Shown here in pieces: positions 13,352 through 24,605 of a stretch of 64,000 nt of DNA (the stretch's first letter is position 1; every line of letters starts with the position of its first letter). Source of the stretch: Apium graveolens (lineage: Eukaryota; Streptophyta; Magnoliopsida; Apiales; Apiaceae); NCBI RefSeq assembly GCF_009905375.1, contig NC_133647.1, positions 137,759,263 to 137,823,262 on the forward strand, read 5' to 3'. Position numbers and translations under genes: made by a program. The notes under the pieces were generated by a model. It searched no databases, was not told the origin of the DNA, and worked only from the letters and a program-made list of their open reading frames with translations.

Positions 13352-13362
13352 TAGTATAAAGA
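13352..13362 (+). promoter_or_regulatory. Likely LTR TATA box of copia C
   Basis: TAGTATAAAGAG lies downstream of the motif cluster and about 480 bp before the LTR end, a reasonable place for the U3/R promoter of a Copia LTR. Inferred from sequence only. Confidence 0.5.
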
Positions 13363-13832
13363 GACATTAAGTCAACAAAGTACTGGAGTGAACTGGAGAA
13401 GAAACAAGTGGAGATCTTACTTTATTATATTATTATATCCTTGTCTTCACTTGTAAACTTGGTAATATATAAACCAAGTAGTAGCTAGTAATTAGATAAG
13501 AATTTTTCCAGAGCTGTTTAGAAAAATCTTGAGAGAAAAATTATCTAGTTTGTACTAGGATGCAGCTGTGATCAAATTCTTAGATCACATAATTTCTGAA
13601 ATACCATCTCTGGTGGAACAACAAATCCACCAGAAAAGTTTTTAAAGGTTTATTGTGTTCTTTACATTTGTGTTTGAATATATATCTGTCTGTATCAGCT
13701 TAAAGCAATTCACACACTTGTTCATCTTGAACACACAGTCTTTATAAACTGCTCAAAACTTGAAAAAGTTTTGAGATTTACATTCAACTCCCCTTCTGTA
13801 AATCTCATTGTTAGTTCTCTAGAAATAACAAT

Positions 13833-13844
13833 TGGTATCAGAGC
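13833..13844 (+). other. Primer-binding site of copia C (initiator-Met tRNA)
   Basis: TGGTATCAGAGC is complementary to the 3' end of plant initiator tRNA-Met, the standard primer of most plant Copia elements. It starts two bases after the LTR. Confidence 0.93.
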
Positions 13845-13891
13845 TGGCTCTTGACAAACAAAGAGTTTAAAGATCTTGGAATCTAACAAAG

Positions 13892-15997
13892 ATGAGTAAG
13901 AAGGATATTGGAGTAAAAATCCCAGTTCTTGACAGAGACAGTTATCACCACTGGAAGGTGAAAATGCACCTTCATCTACTCTCCCAAGATGAAGGTTATG
14001 TAAACTGTATTGAGAATGGTCCTCACATTCCCCACAAAGTAGCCACAGTTGCTACGGCCACAATTGCTGTTGGTCAATCCATTCCAAAACCTAGAGCAGA
14101 ATGGACAATGGAAGACACAGAAGAAGTCCACAAGGATAAGAAGGCTATGAACATTTTGTTTAATGGTCTTGACAAGGATATGTTTGATAATGTGATAAAT
14201 TGCTCAACTGCCAAAGAGGTTTGGGACACAGTTCAGCTGCTGTGTGAAGGTACAGAACAAGTAAAAGAGAACAAGATGCAGCTTCTCATTCAACAGTATG
14301 AGTATTTTCATTTTGAAGAAAATGAATCTTTAAATGACACATTTAACAGATTCCAAAAGCTGTTGAATGGATTGAAGCTGTATGGTAGAGTGTACCAGGT
14401 GAAGGATTCAAATCTTAAATTCTTAAGATCCTTGCCAAAGGAATGGAAACCCATGACTGTCTCCTTAAGAAACTCTCAGGATTATAAGGACTTCACTCTT
14501 GAAAGATTATATGGAATCTTGAAGACTTATGAACTAGAGTTGGAACAGGATGAGGTATTGGAGAAGGGGAGAAAGAAAGGAAGTTCAGTTGCATTTGTAG
14601 CTGAAAATGAGAGGGAATGCAGACAAGAAACTGTGAGATCTACATCAAACTCCAAAGATGGTACAAGATATCAGGAATCAAGCAAAGGAAAAGAGCAAGT
14701 TGCTGAGAATGAAGATGTGGAGTATGTCAACTTAGCTCTCATGTCTGATTCTGAGGAAAATGAAGTTAGTTCATCAAGCAATCAGGTAACAACTCAGGTA
14801 ATCACTACTGATGTAACACAACTTACTAAAGAAGAGTGTAATGATGCTTTTAATGACATGTCTACTGAATTGTATCATTTGCGTGTGTCTCTTAAATCTC
14901 TTGCTAAAGAAAATAGTAGGATTAAAGAGAACAATCTGTTTTTAAGTAATAGAAATGCTATGTTAGAAGATAAGTTGCTTGACCTAGAGAAAACCAAGCT
15001 GCATTGTATATCTGTTGAGAATGAACTAGCTGAATCTATTAAGAAAGTAGAAATACTTTCTAATCAATTAAAGAGAGAGCAAGAGGTGATTAAAGCCTGG
15101 AAAACATCTAGGGATGTTAGTGCTCAAATTGCCAAGGTCCAAGGAATTGAATCATTCTGTGAAACTGCCTGGGATAAAAACAAAAAGAAACTAGAATTAA
15201 TTGATGGGCTGTCAACGGATGTGGAATCAACGGATGATGAAGGTTATCCGTTGAAGGAAGAAAATGAGCATCCGTTGAAGGTTCCTCAATTAAAACAGGC
15301 AGATGTTTCTAATAGTGAAAATCTAAAGAAACTCAACAAAAAGTTTGGTTCAACTTCCAAGAACTTTGTTAAAGAAGAAGCAAGCACATCCAAAGATGTC
15401 AGTAAGGTGAATATAGGGCACATGACCTTAGAACAGTTAAATAATAGGCTCAAGATGGTTGAGGATAAAAAGGAAACTAAAAGAAAATCTAACAGAAATG
15501 GGAAGGTAGGTGTTAACAAACATAACAATTACACACCTGATAGGTATGCTCCTAGAAAAAGCTGTGTGCATTGTAGTAGTGTTAATCATCTATCTGCTAA
15601 TTGCAAATCTATTAAGAAAACCCCCATAATTGTACCCTCTTCCATGCCTAACATGTCTGCATCATCTCTACATGCTATGCCTACTATGTCTCAACAGAAT
15701 CCTTATGCACATTTTGCAAACATGCCATATTTTAACAATCCTTATCTTGCTGCATTTAGTATGCCTCAAATGCCATACAATATGCCTATGTGGAATAACA
15801 TGTATGCACAAACCATGCCTTATCATATTCCAAATGTGCTAAATGATTCTGTGACTAACCCTACACCTCAACCAACTACATCCAAGACCAAGGTTGACTC
15901 AAAGTTACCTAAGTCTAGAGATGCAGGAGGAATGAAGTCTAGGAGAAAGGCTAACAAGAATGGACCCAAGGAAACTTGGGTACCAAAATCAAATTGA
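13892..15997 (+). CDS. Gag of copia C (701 aa, intact frame)
   Basis: The Gag structural protein, which packages element RNA into particles. The frame is intact from the first ATG after the primer site. Residues 1-250 form the typical Copia Gag region, opening with a YHHWKVKM motif. Residues about 310-400 are rich in Leu, Glu and Lys and look coiled-coil. One perfect CCHC knuckle, CVHCSSVNHLSANC, spans Cys558-Cys571. A Met/Pro/Asn-rich tail follows. Four copies of the TCAACGGAT motif lie in the linker near codons 440-463 and encode Ser-Thr-Asp or Ser-Val-Glu-like residues. Seven hundred residues is large for Copia Gag but usual for Sireviruses. The frame ends in TGA, and the protease follows in another frame. 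Confidence 0.93.
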   Translation: MSKKDIGVKIPVLDRDSYHHWKVKMHLHLLSQDEGYVNCIENGPHIPHKVATVATATIAVGQSIPKPRAEWTMEDTEEVHKDKKAMNILFNGLDKDMFDNVINCSTAKEVWDTVQLLCEGTEQVKENKMQLLIQQYEYFHFEENESLNDTFNRFQKLLNGLKLYGRVYQVKDSNLKFLRSLPKEWKPMTVSLRNSQDYKDFTLERLYGILKTYELELEQDEVLEKGRKKGSSVAFVAENERECRQETVRSTSNSKDGTRYQESSKGKEQVAENEDVEYVNLALMSDSEENEVSSSSNQVTTQVITTDVTQLTKEECNDAFNDMSTELYHLRVSLKSLAKENSRIKENNLFLSNRNAMLEDKLLDLEKTKLHCISVENELAESIKKVEILSNQLKREQEVIKAWKTSRDVSAQIAKVQGIESFCETAWDKNKKKLELIDGLSTDVESTDDEGYPLKEENEHPLKVPQLKQADVSNSENLKKLNKKFGSTSKNFVKEEASTSKDVSKVNIGHMTLEQLNNRLKMVEDKKETKRKSNRNGKVGVNKHNNYTPDRYAPRKSCVHCSSVNHLSANCKSIKKTPIIVPSSMPNMSASSLHAMPTMSQQNPYAHFANMPYFNNPYLAAFSMPQMPYNMPMWNNMYAQTMPYHIPNVLNDSVTNPTPQPTTSKTKVDSKLPKSRDAGGMKSRRKANKNGPKETWVPKSN
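15212..15278. repeat. TCAACGGAT motif cluster inside gag of C
   Basis: Two forward and two complementary copies in 67 bp of coding sequence. This is a linker between the coiled-coil and the zinc knuckle. Confidence 0.93.
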
Positions 15998-16010
15998 TTG
16001 ATTTTATGGT

Positions 16011-19000
16011 GTGCAGGGAAATAGAAGAAATCTATGGTACTTGGACAGTGGCTGTTCAAGACACATGACAGGAGATTTCTCCCTGCTCACAGAGTTTAAG
16101 GAAAGAGCTGGCCCTAGCATAACCTTTGGAGATGACAGCAAAGGGTTTACTATGGGATATGGCTTGATTTCAACAAGGAATGTCATCATTGATGAAGTTG
16201 CATTAGTTGATGGTCTCAAACATAACTTACTGAGCATCAGTCAACTATGTGAAAAATGGGAATATAGTTTCCTTCAATTCTGAAGCCTGTGTTGTCACTA
16301 GTAAGAAAGACAACAAAGTGGTTCTAACTGGAGTTAGAAAAGGAAATGTGTACTTAGCTGACTTCAACTCTGCAAATGCAGAATCTATTACTTGTCTCTT
16401 CAGCAAAGCAAGTTCAGTTGAGAGTTGGCTATGGCACAAGAAGCTATCCCATTTGAATTTCAAGACAATGAATGATCTAGTCAAAAAGGACCTAGTAAGA
16501 GGAATTCCTCTTGTTGAATTCTCAAGGGATGGTTTGTGTGATGCTTGTCAGAAAGGCAAACAAAGGAAAGCATCATTCAAAAAGAAGCTTGAAACAACAA
16601 TTGATGAACCATTACAGCTGCTACATATGGATTTGTTTGGACCAGTCAATGTATTGTCAATTGCAAGAAAAAGATATTGCTTAGTGATTGTAGATGATTT
16701 CTCAAAGTTTTCATGGGTCTATTTTCTTGGATCAAAGAATGAAGCAAGTGAAATCATTATCAATCACATCAGGCAAGTCAATAATCATCCTGACCTGAAG
16801 GTTAGGAATATCAGGAGTGACAATGGAACTGAGTTCAAGAATTTATCAATGAGGTTGTTCTGTGAAGAAAATGGAATCATGCATGAGTTCTCAGCTCCAA
16901 GAACACCTCAGCAAAATGGGGTAGTTGAAAGAAAGAACAGATCTTTAATTGAGGCTGCCAGAACAATGCTTGAAGAATCAAAGTTACCAACATATTTCTG
17001 GGCTGAAGCTGTTAATTGTGCATGTTTCACTCAAAATATCTCTTTGATCAATCAAGCTAAAGGCATGACTCCTTATCAGTTGTTCAAGAGAAGAAAACCA
17101 ACTCTAAACTTTCTTCATGTCTTTGGATGTAAATGCTTTATACTAAGGAATCAATCTGACCATAAAGGGAAGTTTGATCCAAAGGCTGATGAAGGGATAT
17201 TTGTTGGTTATTCAGCTGGAAAATCTTATAGGGTCTACAATCTAAGAACCAACATTGTTATAGAATCTGTGCATGTTGTGTTTGATGATAAAAAGATTGA
17301 TGGACTAACAGATGAGGGACAATATGAGAGACTCAAATTTGACAACATTGAGATATATTGTGATGATAGTGAAGAGGAGACTGATGGAGATAACACTTCA
17401 AAAGGGATTCAAAACATGCCCTTGGATAATGCACAAAATACTGCATCTGTTGAAAGTCAGAATTCTGCATCCGTTGATAGAGGCAATGCAGTATCCGTTG
17501 AAAGACATGGTGTATCATCCGTTGAAGTACTAAATGAAGCATCCGTTGATCATAGTTTATCAACGGATAATCGATTTACATCATCAGTTGATAGAACTCC
17601 AAGTTCCCTGCAAAGGACCAACAACTCAGGGGGAGTTTCAACTAGTCAACACTCTGTCTCACATCATGACAATACTGAGGCCACCTCATCTAGAGCACAT
17701 CTTCCACTTCAAAGGAAATGGACCAAGAATCATCCCTTTGAACTGATCATTGGTGATGCATCATCTAAAGTGCAAACAAGAAGAGCTACTCAAGATGAAT
17801 GTCTGTATAGTAGTTTTCTATCTCAGGAGGAACCTAAGAAAGTGGAAGAAGCCTTATTGGATCCAGATTGGATATTAGCTATGCAGGAAGAGCTAAACCA
17901 ATTTGAGAGAAACCAAGTTTGGAAGCTGGTACCCAAACCAAAGAACAAGAGTCCTATTGACACAAAATGGGTATTCAGAAACAAGATGGATGAAAATGGC
18001 ATTATCATAAGGAATAAAGCCAGATTGGTTGCTAAAGGCTATTCTCAGCAAGAGGGAATAGATTTTGATGAGACATATGCTCCTGTTGCAAGACTTGAAG
18101 CCATCAGAATTTTTCTAGCCTATGTAGCTCATGCCAATTTCAAAGTCTATCAAATGGATGTCAAGAGTGCATTTCTAAATGGGAAATTAGAGGAAGAAGT
18201 CTATGTAAGTCAACCTCCAGGATTTGAAGATCCAAATTTTCCAGACTATGTATATTATCTGTTGAAAGCACTCTATGGACTGAAGCAAGTACCTAGAGCC
18301 TGGTATGAAACCTTATCAAAATTTCTTTTGGAGAATCACTTCACTAGAGGTACTGTTGATAAAACTCTCTTCTTTAGGAATGTTAATGGCTCTAGTATAC
18401 TTGTTCAAATTTATGTAGACGACATAATATTTGGTTCTAAAGATGATAAACTTTGTAAAAAGTTTGCTAAGCTAATGCAAAGTAATTATGAAATGAGCCT
18501 TATGGGAGAACTAACCTATTTTCTTGGTTTACAAATTAAACAAGTTAGTAATGGAATTTTCATTAGTCAAACTAAATATATTCATGATCTTTTAAAGAAG
18601 TTTGACTTAATGGAATGTTCATCTGCAAAAACTCCCATGGCCACTGCCACCAAACTTGAATTAAATAAGACTGAAAGGTCTGTGGACATTACAAGTTATA
18701 GAGGCATGGTTGGTTCACTTTTATATTTAACTGCTAGCAGACCAGATATAATGTTTGCTACATGTCTATGTGCTAGATTTCAAGCTGATCCTAGGGAGTC
18801 TCACTTAATAGCTATCAAAAGGATTTTCTGATATCTCAAGGGTACACCAAATTTAGGTATTTGGTATCCTAGAGAATCTGGCTTTGATCTAATTGGTTAT
18901 TCAGATGCAGACTATGCAGGTTGCAAAATAGACAGGAAAAGTACAACAGGCTCCTGCCAATTCCTGGGAAACAAGCTTGTATCATGGTTTAGCAAAAAGC

Positions 19001-19356
19001 AAAATTCAGTCTCTACTTCTACAGCTGAGGCTGAATATATTGCTGCTGGAAGTTGCTGCTCTCAAGTGTTATGGATGAGAAATCAACTCCTTGACTATGG
19101 ACTTCATGTTGATAGAATTCCTATCTTTTGTGACAACACAAGTGCCATAGCCATAACAGAGAATCCTGTACAGCACTCAAGAACCAAGCACATTGATATC
19201 AAGTACCACTTCATTAGGGAGCATGTCATGAATGGTATAGTGGAACTACATTTTGTTCCAAGTGAACAACAAATTGCAGACATATTTACCAAGCCACTTG
19301 ATGAATCAATATTCACAAGATTAGTAAGTGAGCTAGGTATGCTTAATTACTCTTAA
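16011..19356 (+). pseudogene. Pol of copia C: protease, integrase, RT, RNase H (two lesions)
   Basis: The protease opens with WYLDSGCSRHMTGD. The integrase has an H-H-C-C zinc site (HKKLSHL and CDACQKGK) and a DDE core at [15 protein letters not shown] and NGVVERKN. The RT has YVDD at about 18412-18423. The RNase H part keeps YSDADYAG and STAEAEYIA and ends near 19356. Two defects are visible. A single-base shift near 16270-16282 moves the protease frame to the integrase frame. A TGA at 18829-18831 lies where relatives have a basic residue (RIF[RK]YLKGT). Between integrase and RT lies a variable Ser/Val/Glu linker (17440-17590) built from the element's motif. Domain order PR-IN-RT-RH proves Ty1/Copia. 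Confidence 0.94.
17448..17590. repeat. TCAACGGAT motif cluster in the integrase-RT linker of C
   Basis: Four ATCCGTTGA copies, one TCAACGGAT and decayed versions within about 140 bp of coding DNA. Positions 17541-17568 form a hairpin with 10-bp arms and an 8-base loop. Confidence 0.93.
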
Positions 19357-19908
19357 AATTCATGTCCTTATTGCAATTTGAATTGAAGCCTGAAATATAT
19401 TAGTTGCTAGAACAAATTTGACTTTTAACAAAGTTTATACCATCAACGGATGTTTCCTATCTGTTGAAAGTCAAAATTGCTCTATCAACGGATATTCATT
19501 ATCCGTTGAAAGACAAATACATTTCTGGAATTTTTATCCGTCAACGGATAAAACTGAAGTACCTTTCAACGGAAGACAATTTGCCTTATCCGTTGAAATG
19601 TCACATCAGTTGATTCAGGTGTTTCACAGCCGTTGATTCTATTTTCTTAACCGTTAATACTCATACATACATCTGTATGTATTGGTTTTAAAGGTAGTTG
19701 TTAGAATACTTACAGTTTATTCTTAAACGGCTGAAATTCACTAACATATACTTATTGATTAATCTTTTACTAATTTTTTTTTTTTTTGAAAGCATATAAG
19801 CTCTTCTGATTTTTCATTTTTACTTTACGCTTTCTTAAAATTTCAAGCATTTACCATTTTCTCTCTGCAAAACCTTCAAGTTATTCTCTGCAATTTCTAC
19901 TCACAACA
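19357..19908 (+). other. Spacer between pol and ORF3 of C with motif hairpins and TATA-like box
   Basis: No coding evidence. Five exact and several decayed TCAACGGAT/ATCCGTTGA copies lie at 19441-19640; 19485-19509 is a perfect hairpin (10-bp arms, 5-base loop). A T-rich stretch and a TATA-like box follow, then a pyrimidine-rich leader to the ORF3 ATG. Confidence 0.85.
19794..19800 (+). promoter_or_regulatory. Possible internal promoter TATA box before ORF3 of C
   Basis: GCATATAAGC lies about 112 bp before the ORF3 ATG at 19909, after a T run and before a pyrimidine-rich leader. Elements D and E have a TATA-like box at nearly the same distance before their first post-pol ATG. Function is inferred. 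Confidence 0.5.
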
Positions 19909-22900
19909 ATGGCACCAGTCGTGAAAATTATGTCTCAATCTGGGTTCATCTATGAGAAGAACAATTTCATAGCTTTGGTAGAAAAGAATGAAGCCCATTC
20001 AGACTATCACAAAATGATGGACTTCATCAAAAACTGTAAACTTAGCTATGCAATGCTGGAAGCCCCAACGATTTACTGTGAAGTAGTTGAGGAGATTTGG
20101 ACAACTGCTGAGTTCAACTCCATAGATATGACTATCTCCTTCACTCTCAAAGGTAAAAATCACTGTATTAACTGTGATGATTTACAAGCATGTTTTAAAT
20201 TACCTGAGAACAATGCCATGACACCACACACTGATAATGATGTATCCAGCATGTTAGATTCCATAGGTTATTCTCTTAACTCTGCTAGTTTAGGGAGTAT
20301 TAGAAGAAAAGGCCTTAGGAAAGAATGGAGTTTTCTTGGGGATGCCTTTATAAAGGTTTTCTCTGGGAAAATTAGTAATTTTGATGCCATAACTTCATCT
20401 CTTGTTAATATGCTCTATATGCTTGTTTCTGATAGGTATTTTAACCTTAGCAACTATGTGATGCTAGAATTGGGTACTAGATTAGGTAACAAAGCTAATA
20501 GACCTAATAACATCTATTATGCTAGATTCTTTATGTTATTGGCTAACCATGTTGCTGAAGGTTTGGTCATAATCAATGAGAATAATAAACTCAAGTGTTG
20601 GGCACAAGAGAAAAGAGTTCTTGCAGATTTATTGAGAATGGATCTCAACAGCAGTGTGCCATTGGTATATTTACCAATCATGAATGCACCTCAGGTAGGT
20701 GAGGTAATTGCTTCTACAACTCCTACTTCTTCCAACCCCTCTATTTCTTTATCTTCTAGTGTGGCCATGAAATCTGTGACAATGCCCTAACAGATTTCTA
20801 CCAAGGTCACCAAAACTAAACTTTCAAAATCAAAGACAAAGAAAACCACCTCTGTTGTTTCTCAAAAGACAACAGTTGTAACACCAACCATTAACCCTGA
20901 GGGGAGTGAACAGGGTGTGAGTGGTGAGGGGAAGGGTGAACATCAAAGAAACCCCCAGGATAAGGAAGGAGAGTTAAGTGCTTCCCAAGCTAGCCAAGCC
21001 ACAGTTTCTCAAAAAGCTGTGGTGGTTGAAAAGGTATCTAGCACATCCCTAGTTGCATCCTCCCAAAAGGATGTTACTATTGAAAATAGTTCCCAACCAG
21101 GAACACAGAACAAACGAGGGAGGGACACTGAAGCCAAACACTCACCAACAAAAGCTTTTATTAGAAGAAAGAAGGCTAGAACCCAATCTTCTACACAGGG
21201 TGCACACACTGCACAGATACATCCATCTGTATCTATGCCTTCTCAAACTCAGTTTGATGTGGCTCCAATAAATGTGGAGTCACAGCCCCATTCTCTCACA
21301 ATAATCACACATCAATCACCAAACACTTCATCACCATCTCTGGATGTGGATATGTTATTCCCATCAATTCCTGATTCTCCCTCTTTACAACTCAGGGAGG
21401 AGCCCCACTCAAATACAGGTGATCATCATCTCTTAGATGATTTGTTGGATCACCCGCAAATTCTTTCAGATATAATTGAAGGATCTGTGTCACCACATCT
21501 CAAATCAATCTACACAGATTCAACAGTTATATCACTTTCAATTTCAACTTCTTTTCCTTCTTCAACGGATATCACTCATCCGTTGACAAGTGGTTGCTCT
21601 TCAACGGATAAGCTTAACAGCAGTTATCCGTTGATAACATCAGTTTCACCTTCAACGGATATTCCACATCCGTTGATAGTCTCTCCACACATAACTGAAT
21701 CAATTCCAAGTGTAGAAGACATGAATACTGTGCAATCACTCTTAGGATTGAGGGAAGGGAGTGAAAATTTGAGTGAGAGGCTGGGTTGCTCCCAGGCAAA
21801 AGGAGAGATTGAGAGCTAAAAAATGCATGTTATTTCTTCCAGCATGGCAAAAGTAAGTGAGAGGAGTACCACCTTAGTAGGTGAAGGTGAGGGAGTGAGT
21901 TGTGTGAGCCAGGGGGAGCCCCTGATGCAAGAAAATAGAGAAAAAGAGAGAAAGGCAGGTACAGTAGATATAAGGGTGGAACCAGCCATTGCTAGTGAGT
22001 CAATGATTGTGGATGATGCTGAAAAGGAAAGACAATTTTAGCAACATTACAAAGCTGTAATTGATAACATTTCCTTGGATGCTGACACTTTTACTCATCC
22101 TGTGTCAGCCTATCAAATGTTGGCTGCTCAGGGAAATGAGGAGGCAGAAAAGACACTACATCTAGTACACACAACAGAATCTCTTCAAAGGGATAAAGCT
22201 GCTATTAACAAGATGCCTTCTATAGCTGGTGAGCCATCTGAGGAATTTGGAGTAAATTCTGATGATGATGACTCTGTTTCTTTTGATGGAAGCATGAACT
22301 TAGGGGGAGATGAAGGCCCTAGTTCAATTCCAAATCTACCTGAATGGGCTTTGACAAAGGAGTATAGATCAGGGGAATTCAATGTCTCCTTAGTCAAACA
22401 AATCAACACTATTCAACAGGCCATTCAGAACACTTCACATGCAAGTATCAAGGCTATCCTTCAAGCTCACCTGGACTCACTGCATCTCATGAAGTTGCAG
22501 CAAGTAAAGCAGAATCTGAGTATGGATGATCTCAGGAAGGATATTACTGACTTGAAATCCTACAGTTCTGAAAAATTGGATTCAGTCATGCCCTATGGTA
22601 CATTGCAGGACTTGGTTTTGAGATTGAAAAAGGAATCAGTTACTGAGAAAAGGCTGGCCAAGTTGGAAGACAGAGTTCAAGTTATTGAAGATTCTGTGGC
22701 CACCATTCTTCACAACCAACAATCTCAAACCAGTCTCCTAATGCAGCTGGCAAAAGCACAAGGCTTGACCCCTCTTCTTGATGATAACAAAAAGGGGGAG
22801 AGTAAAAGGGAAGGGGAAGGAGAGCCATCTACAAAAATCAAAATATCTAAAGTGCTAGTTCCTGCCATCACTACTTCTCCAATCATTCAAATCAAAGGAA

Positions 22901-24456
22901 AGCCTGATGGAATTGATTTGATTCAGCTAGCAGCAGCTGAAATTCAAGTGAAAGAGCAAAGGAGGAGAATTGATGAAAGGTTGCAACTGTTGTTTGGCTC
23001 TACACAAGATAAATCAACATCTGTGAAATATAGCACAAAGATTGAATCAATCAACATGGAGCTCAAGCCAGTAGGGAGACATAAGGATGGAGAAGCTTCT
23101 TCCAAAGAACTACAAGCTATAATTCTCAAGCCCAATAAAAGATCCAACAAGGACTCTACAAAGAATCCTTTAAAAGAAGTGGACTTTCCTCCTCCAAAAG
23201 CTGATGAGAACAAGCTTTTAGGTAGGAGTATTGCTTATCTCAAAGAGACCATGGATGAGGCTGTAAGGAGAAATAGGGCTATTATCTCTAGAGAGGGAAA
23301 GAGCATATGTGTGATGCAAGGACATCCCAAATTCTCAATAGCCAAGAAGGAAGAAGTCAAGCAACTAAAGGCTGACAAAAGAGCACAAGCAAAGCTTGAA
23401 CAACAGCTAAAGTCAAGTCAAGTTGAAGAAGAGAAAGGAATTGAAGTCAGGGGTGAAGACAAGATTGCAAACCTAGATGAGGTTTTTGGGAGTATATTTG
23501 GTGAGAGTATGGAAGAAAGAGAGGAATGGCAGAAGGGAAACAGAAGAAAGGCCAAGGCACATAGAAGGAGTGAAGATAATACTGAAGTAACCAAATCTAT
23601 ATCTAAACCACTACCTTCCATACCTGAACCTCTTGTTGCTAATCCCACTATAAACATCCATGGTGAACCAATCATTCCAAAAGAGGAACCTATTGATTGG
23701 GACACCATCAAATTGCCTACCTTTCTAACCACTCTTCCACTACCAAAGAAACAGAAAAGAAAACCCAAATCTACACCTCCCATAACCTCTAAGAAATTCA
23801 CTCAAAAACAAAAGCCTAAGCCTAAGCCATCCATTTCTAAAGATGATTATGTTCACATCTGTGACATAAAAGAAATTTCAGACATTGAACTCTATCTGGA
23901 TGAGCTGGAGGATGTAAGAGGAATAGCTGCTTACAGACAGCTACCAGAGAGATTAGTGTTCAGATACAAAGGAGCTGGGGAAAGAACATGGCCTCTCCAC
24001 AGGATTCTGAATGAAGGCTACTCTACCTTGATTAGAGTCTTTTCAGCTATACAAAAGGATTCTGGCTTTACCAGAACTGCCAAGACTGAAATTCTCAACA
24101 AGATTGCCAATATAAGGAAAACTTGGAGGGAGCCCAATGCTTTACCCAGGACTTTACTCATTCAAGAAAGGGGAATTACAATTCACAAATCACCTCATTG
24201 GTTGATGGAATTTAGAGATGATAAAGGAGTCAGAAGATTTTTCAGACTTGAAGACCAACTCAAGATTGCCAGAAATTAAACTCTCAAGGAAATGCAATCT
24301 AAGTTGGATATCAGTGTTGAAGATGAAGCTGAATTCTTCAGACAACTCCAACTCCAAATTGAGGAAAATGACAAAGGGCTAGGAAAGAAAACCAGGGAAC
24401 AAAGAAGAAAAAGATGATTTGCTCAGGCTAAAGGAGTATCCTTGGAAATACTGTAA
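19909..24456 (+). pseudogene. ORF3 of copia C: about 1515-codon accessory frame with five in-frame stops
   Basis: One reading frame, without any shift, spans 4548 bp downstream of pol. It is cut only by stops at 20788 (TAA), 21817 (TAA), 22039 (TAG), 24277 (TAA) and 24415 (TGA). The N-terminal 260 residues form a globular region with LRKEWSFLGDAF, homologous to the fragment at 41868-42555 (LRREWSFLFDSI). It resembles the plant 'putative transposon protein' type of domain, though this needs a profile search. A long Ser/Thr/Pro/Lys-rich linker follows, holding six TCAACGGAT motifs (21562-21676). Then come a helical, probably coiled-coil region (about 22330-22800), charged stretches, and a compact C-terminal region (about 23840-24280). 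No signal peptide or membrane segment is visible, which argues against an envelope protein. Function is unknown. Confidence 0.8.
21562..21676. repeat. Three successive motif hairpins inside ORF3 of C
   Basis: TCAACGGAT and ATCCGTTGA alternate as three inverted pairs: 21562-21586 (9-bp arms, 7-base loop), 21601-21634 (10-bp arms, 14-base loop) and 21652-21676 (9-bp arms, 7-base loop). Confidence 0.93.
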
Positions 24457-24591
24457 ATCTTCAATTTCCTCCTAGTACATACATTTTTGCAGCATTTTCA
24501 AATTTCTACTTAGTTTCAATTCATATATTTGTTAAGTGTTTTGTTATCATCAAGTTAACCCTGAATTTATGCCTACAATTCTTATAGACAT

Positions 24592-24605
24592 AAATAGGGG
24601 GAGAT
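24592..24605 (+). other. Polypurine tract of copia C
   Basis: AATAGGGGGAGAT directly precedes the 3' LTR. The GGGGGAGAT form is typical of Sirevirus-type Copia elements. Confidence 0.9.

Larger units (their letters stand above)
12816..13830 (+). repeat. 5' LTR of copia C, 1015 bp
   Basis: It begins TGTTAGGAATATATG and ends TAGAAATAACA. It carries nine exact copies of the motif TCAACGGAT or its complement in the probable U3 part, and a TATA-like box at 13352-13362. It is followed two bases later by the primer-binding site. Confidence 0.96.

Noticed and set aside
19909..24456. ORF3 as a retroviral-type envelope gene
   Set aside because: No signal peptide, transmembrane segment or cysteine-rich ectodomain is visible; the product is polar and partly coiled-coil.
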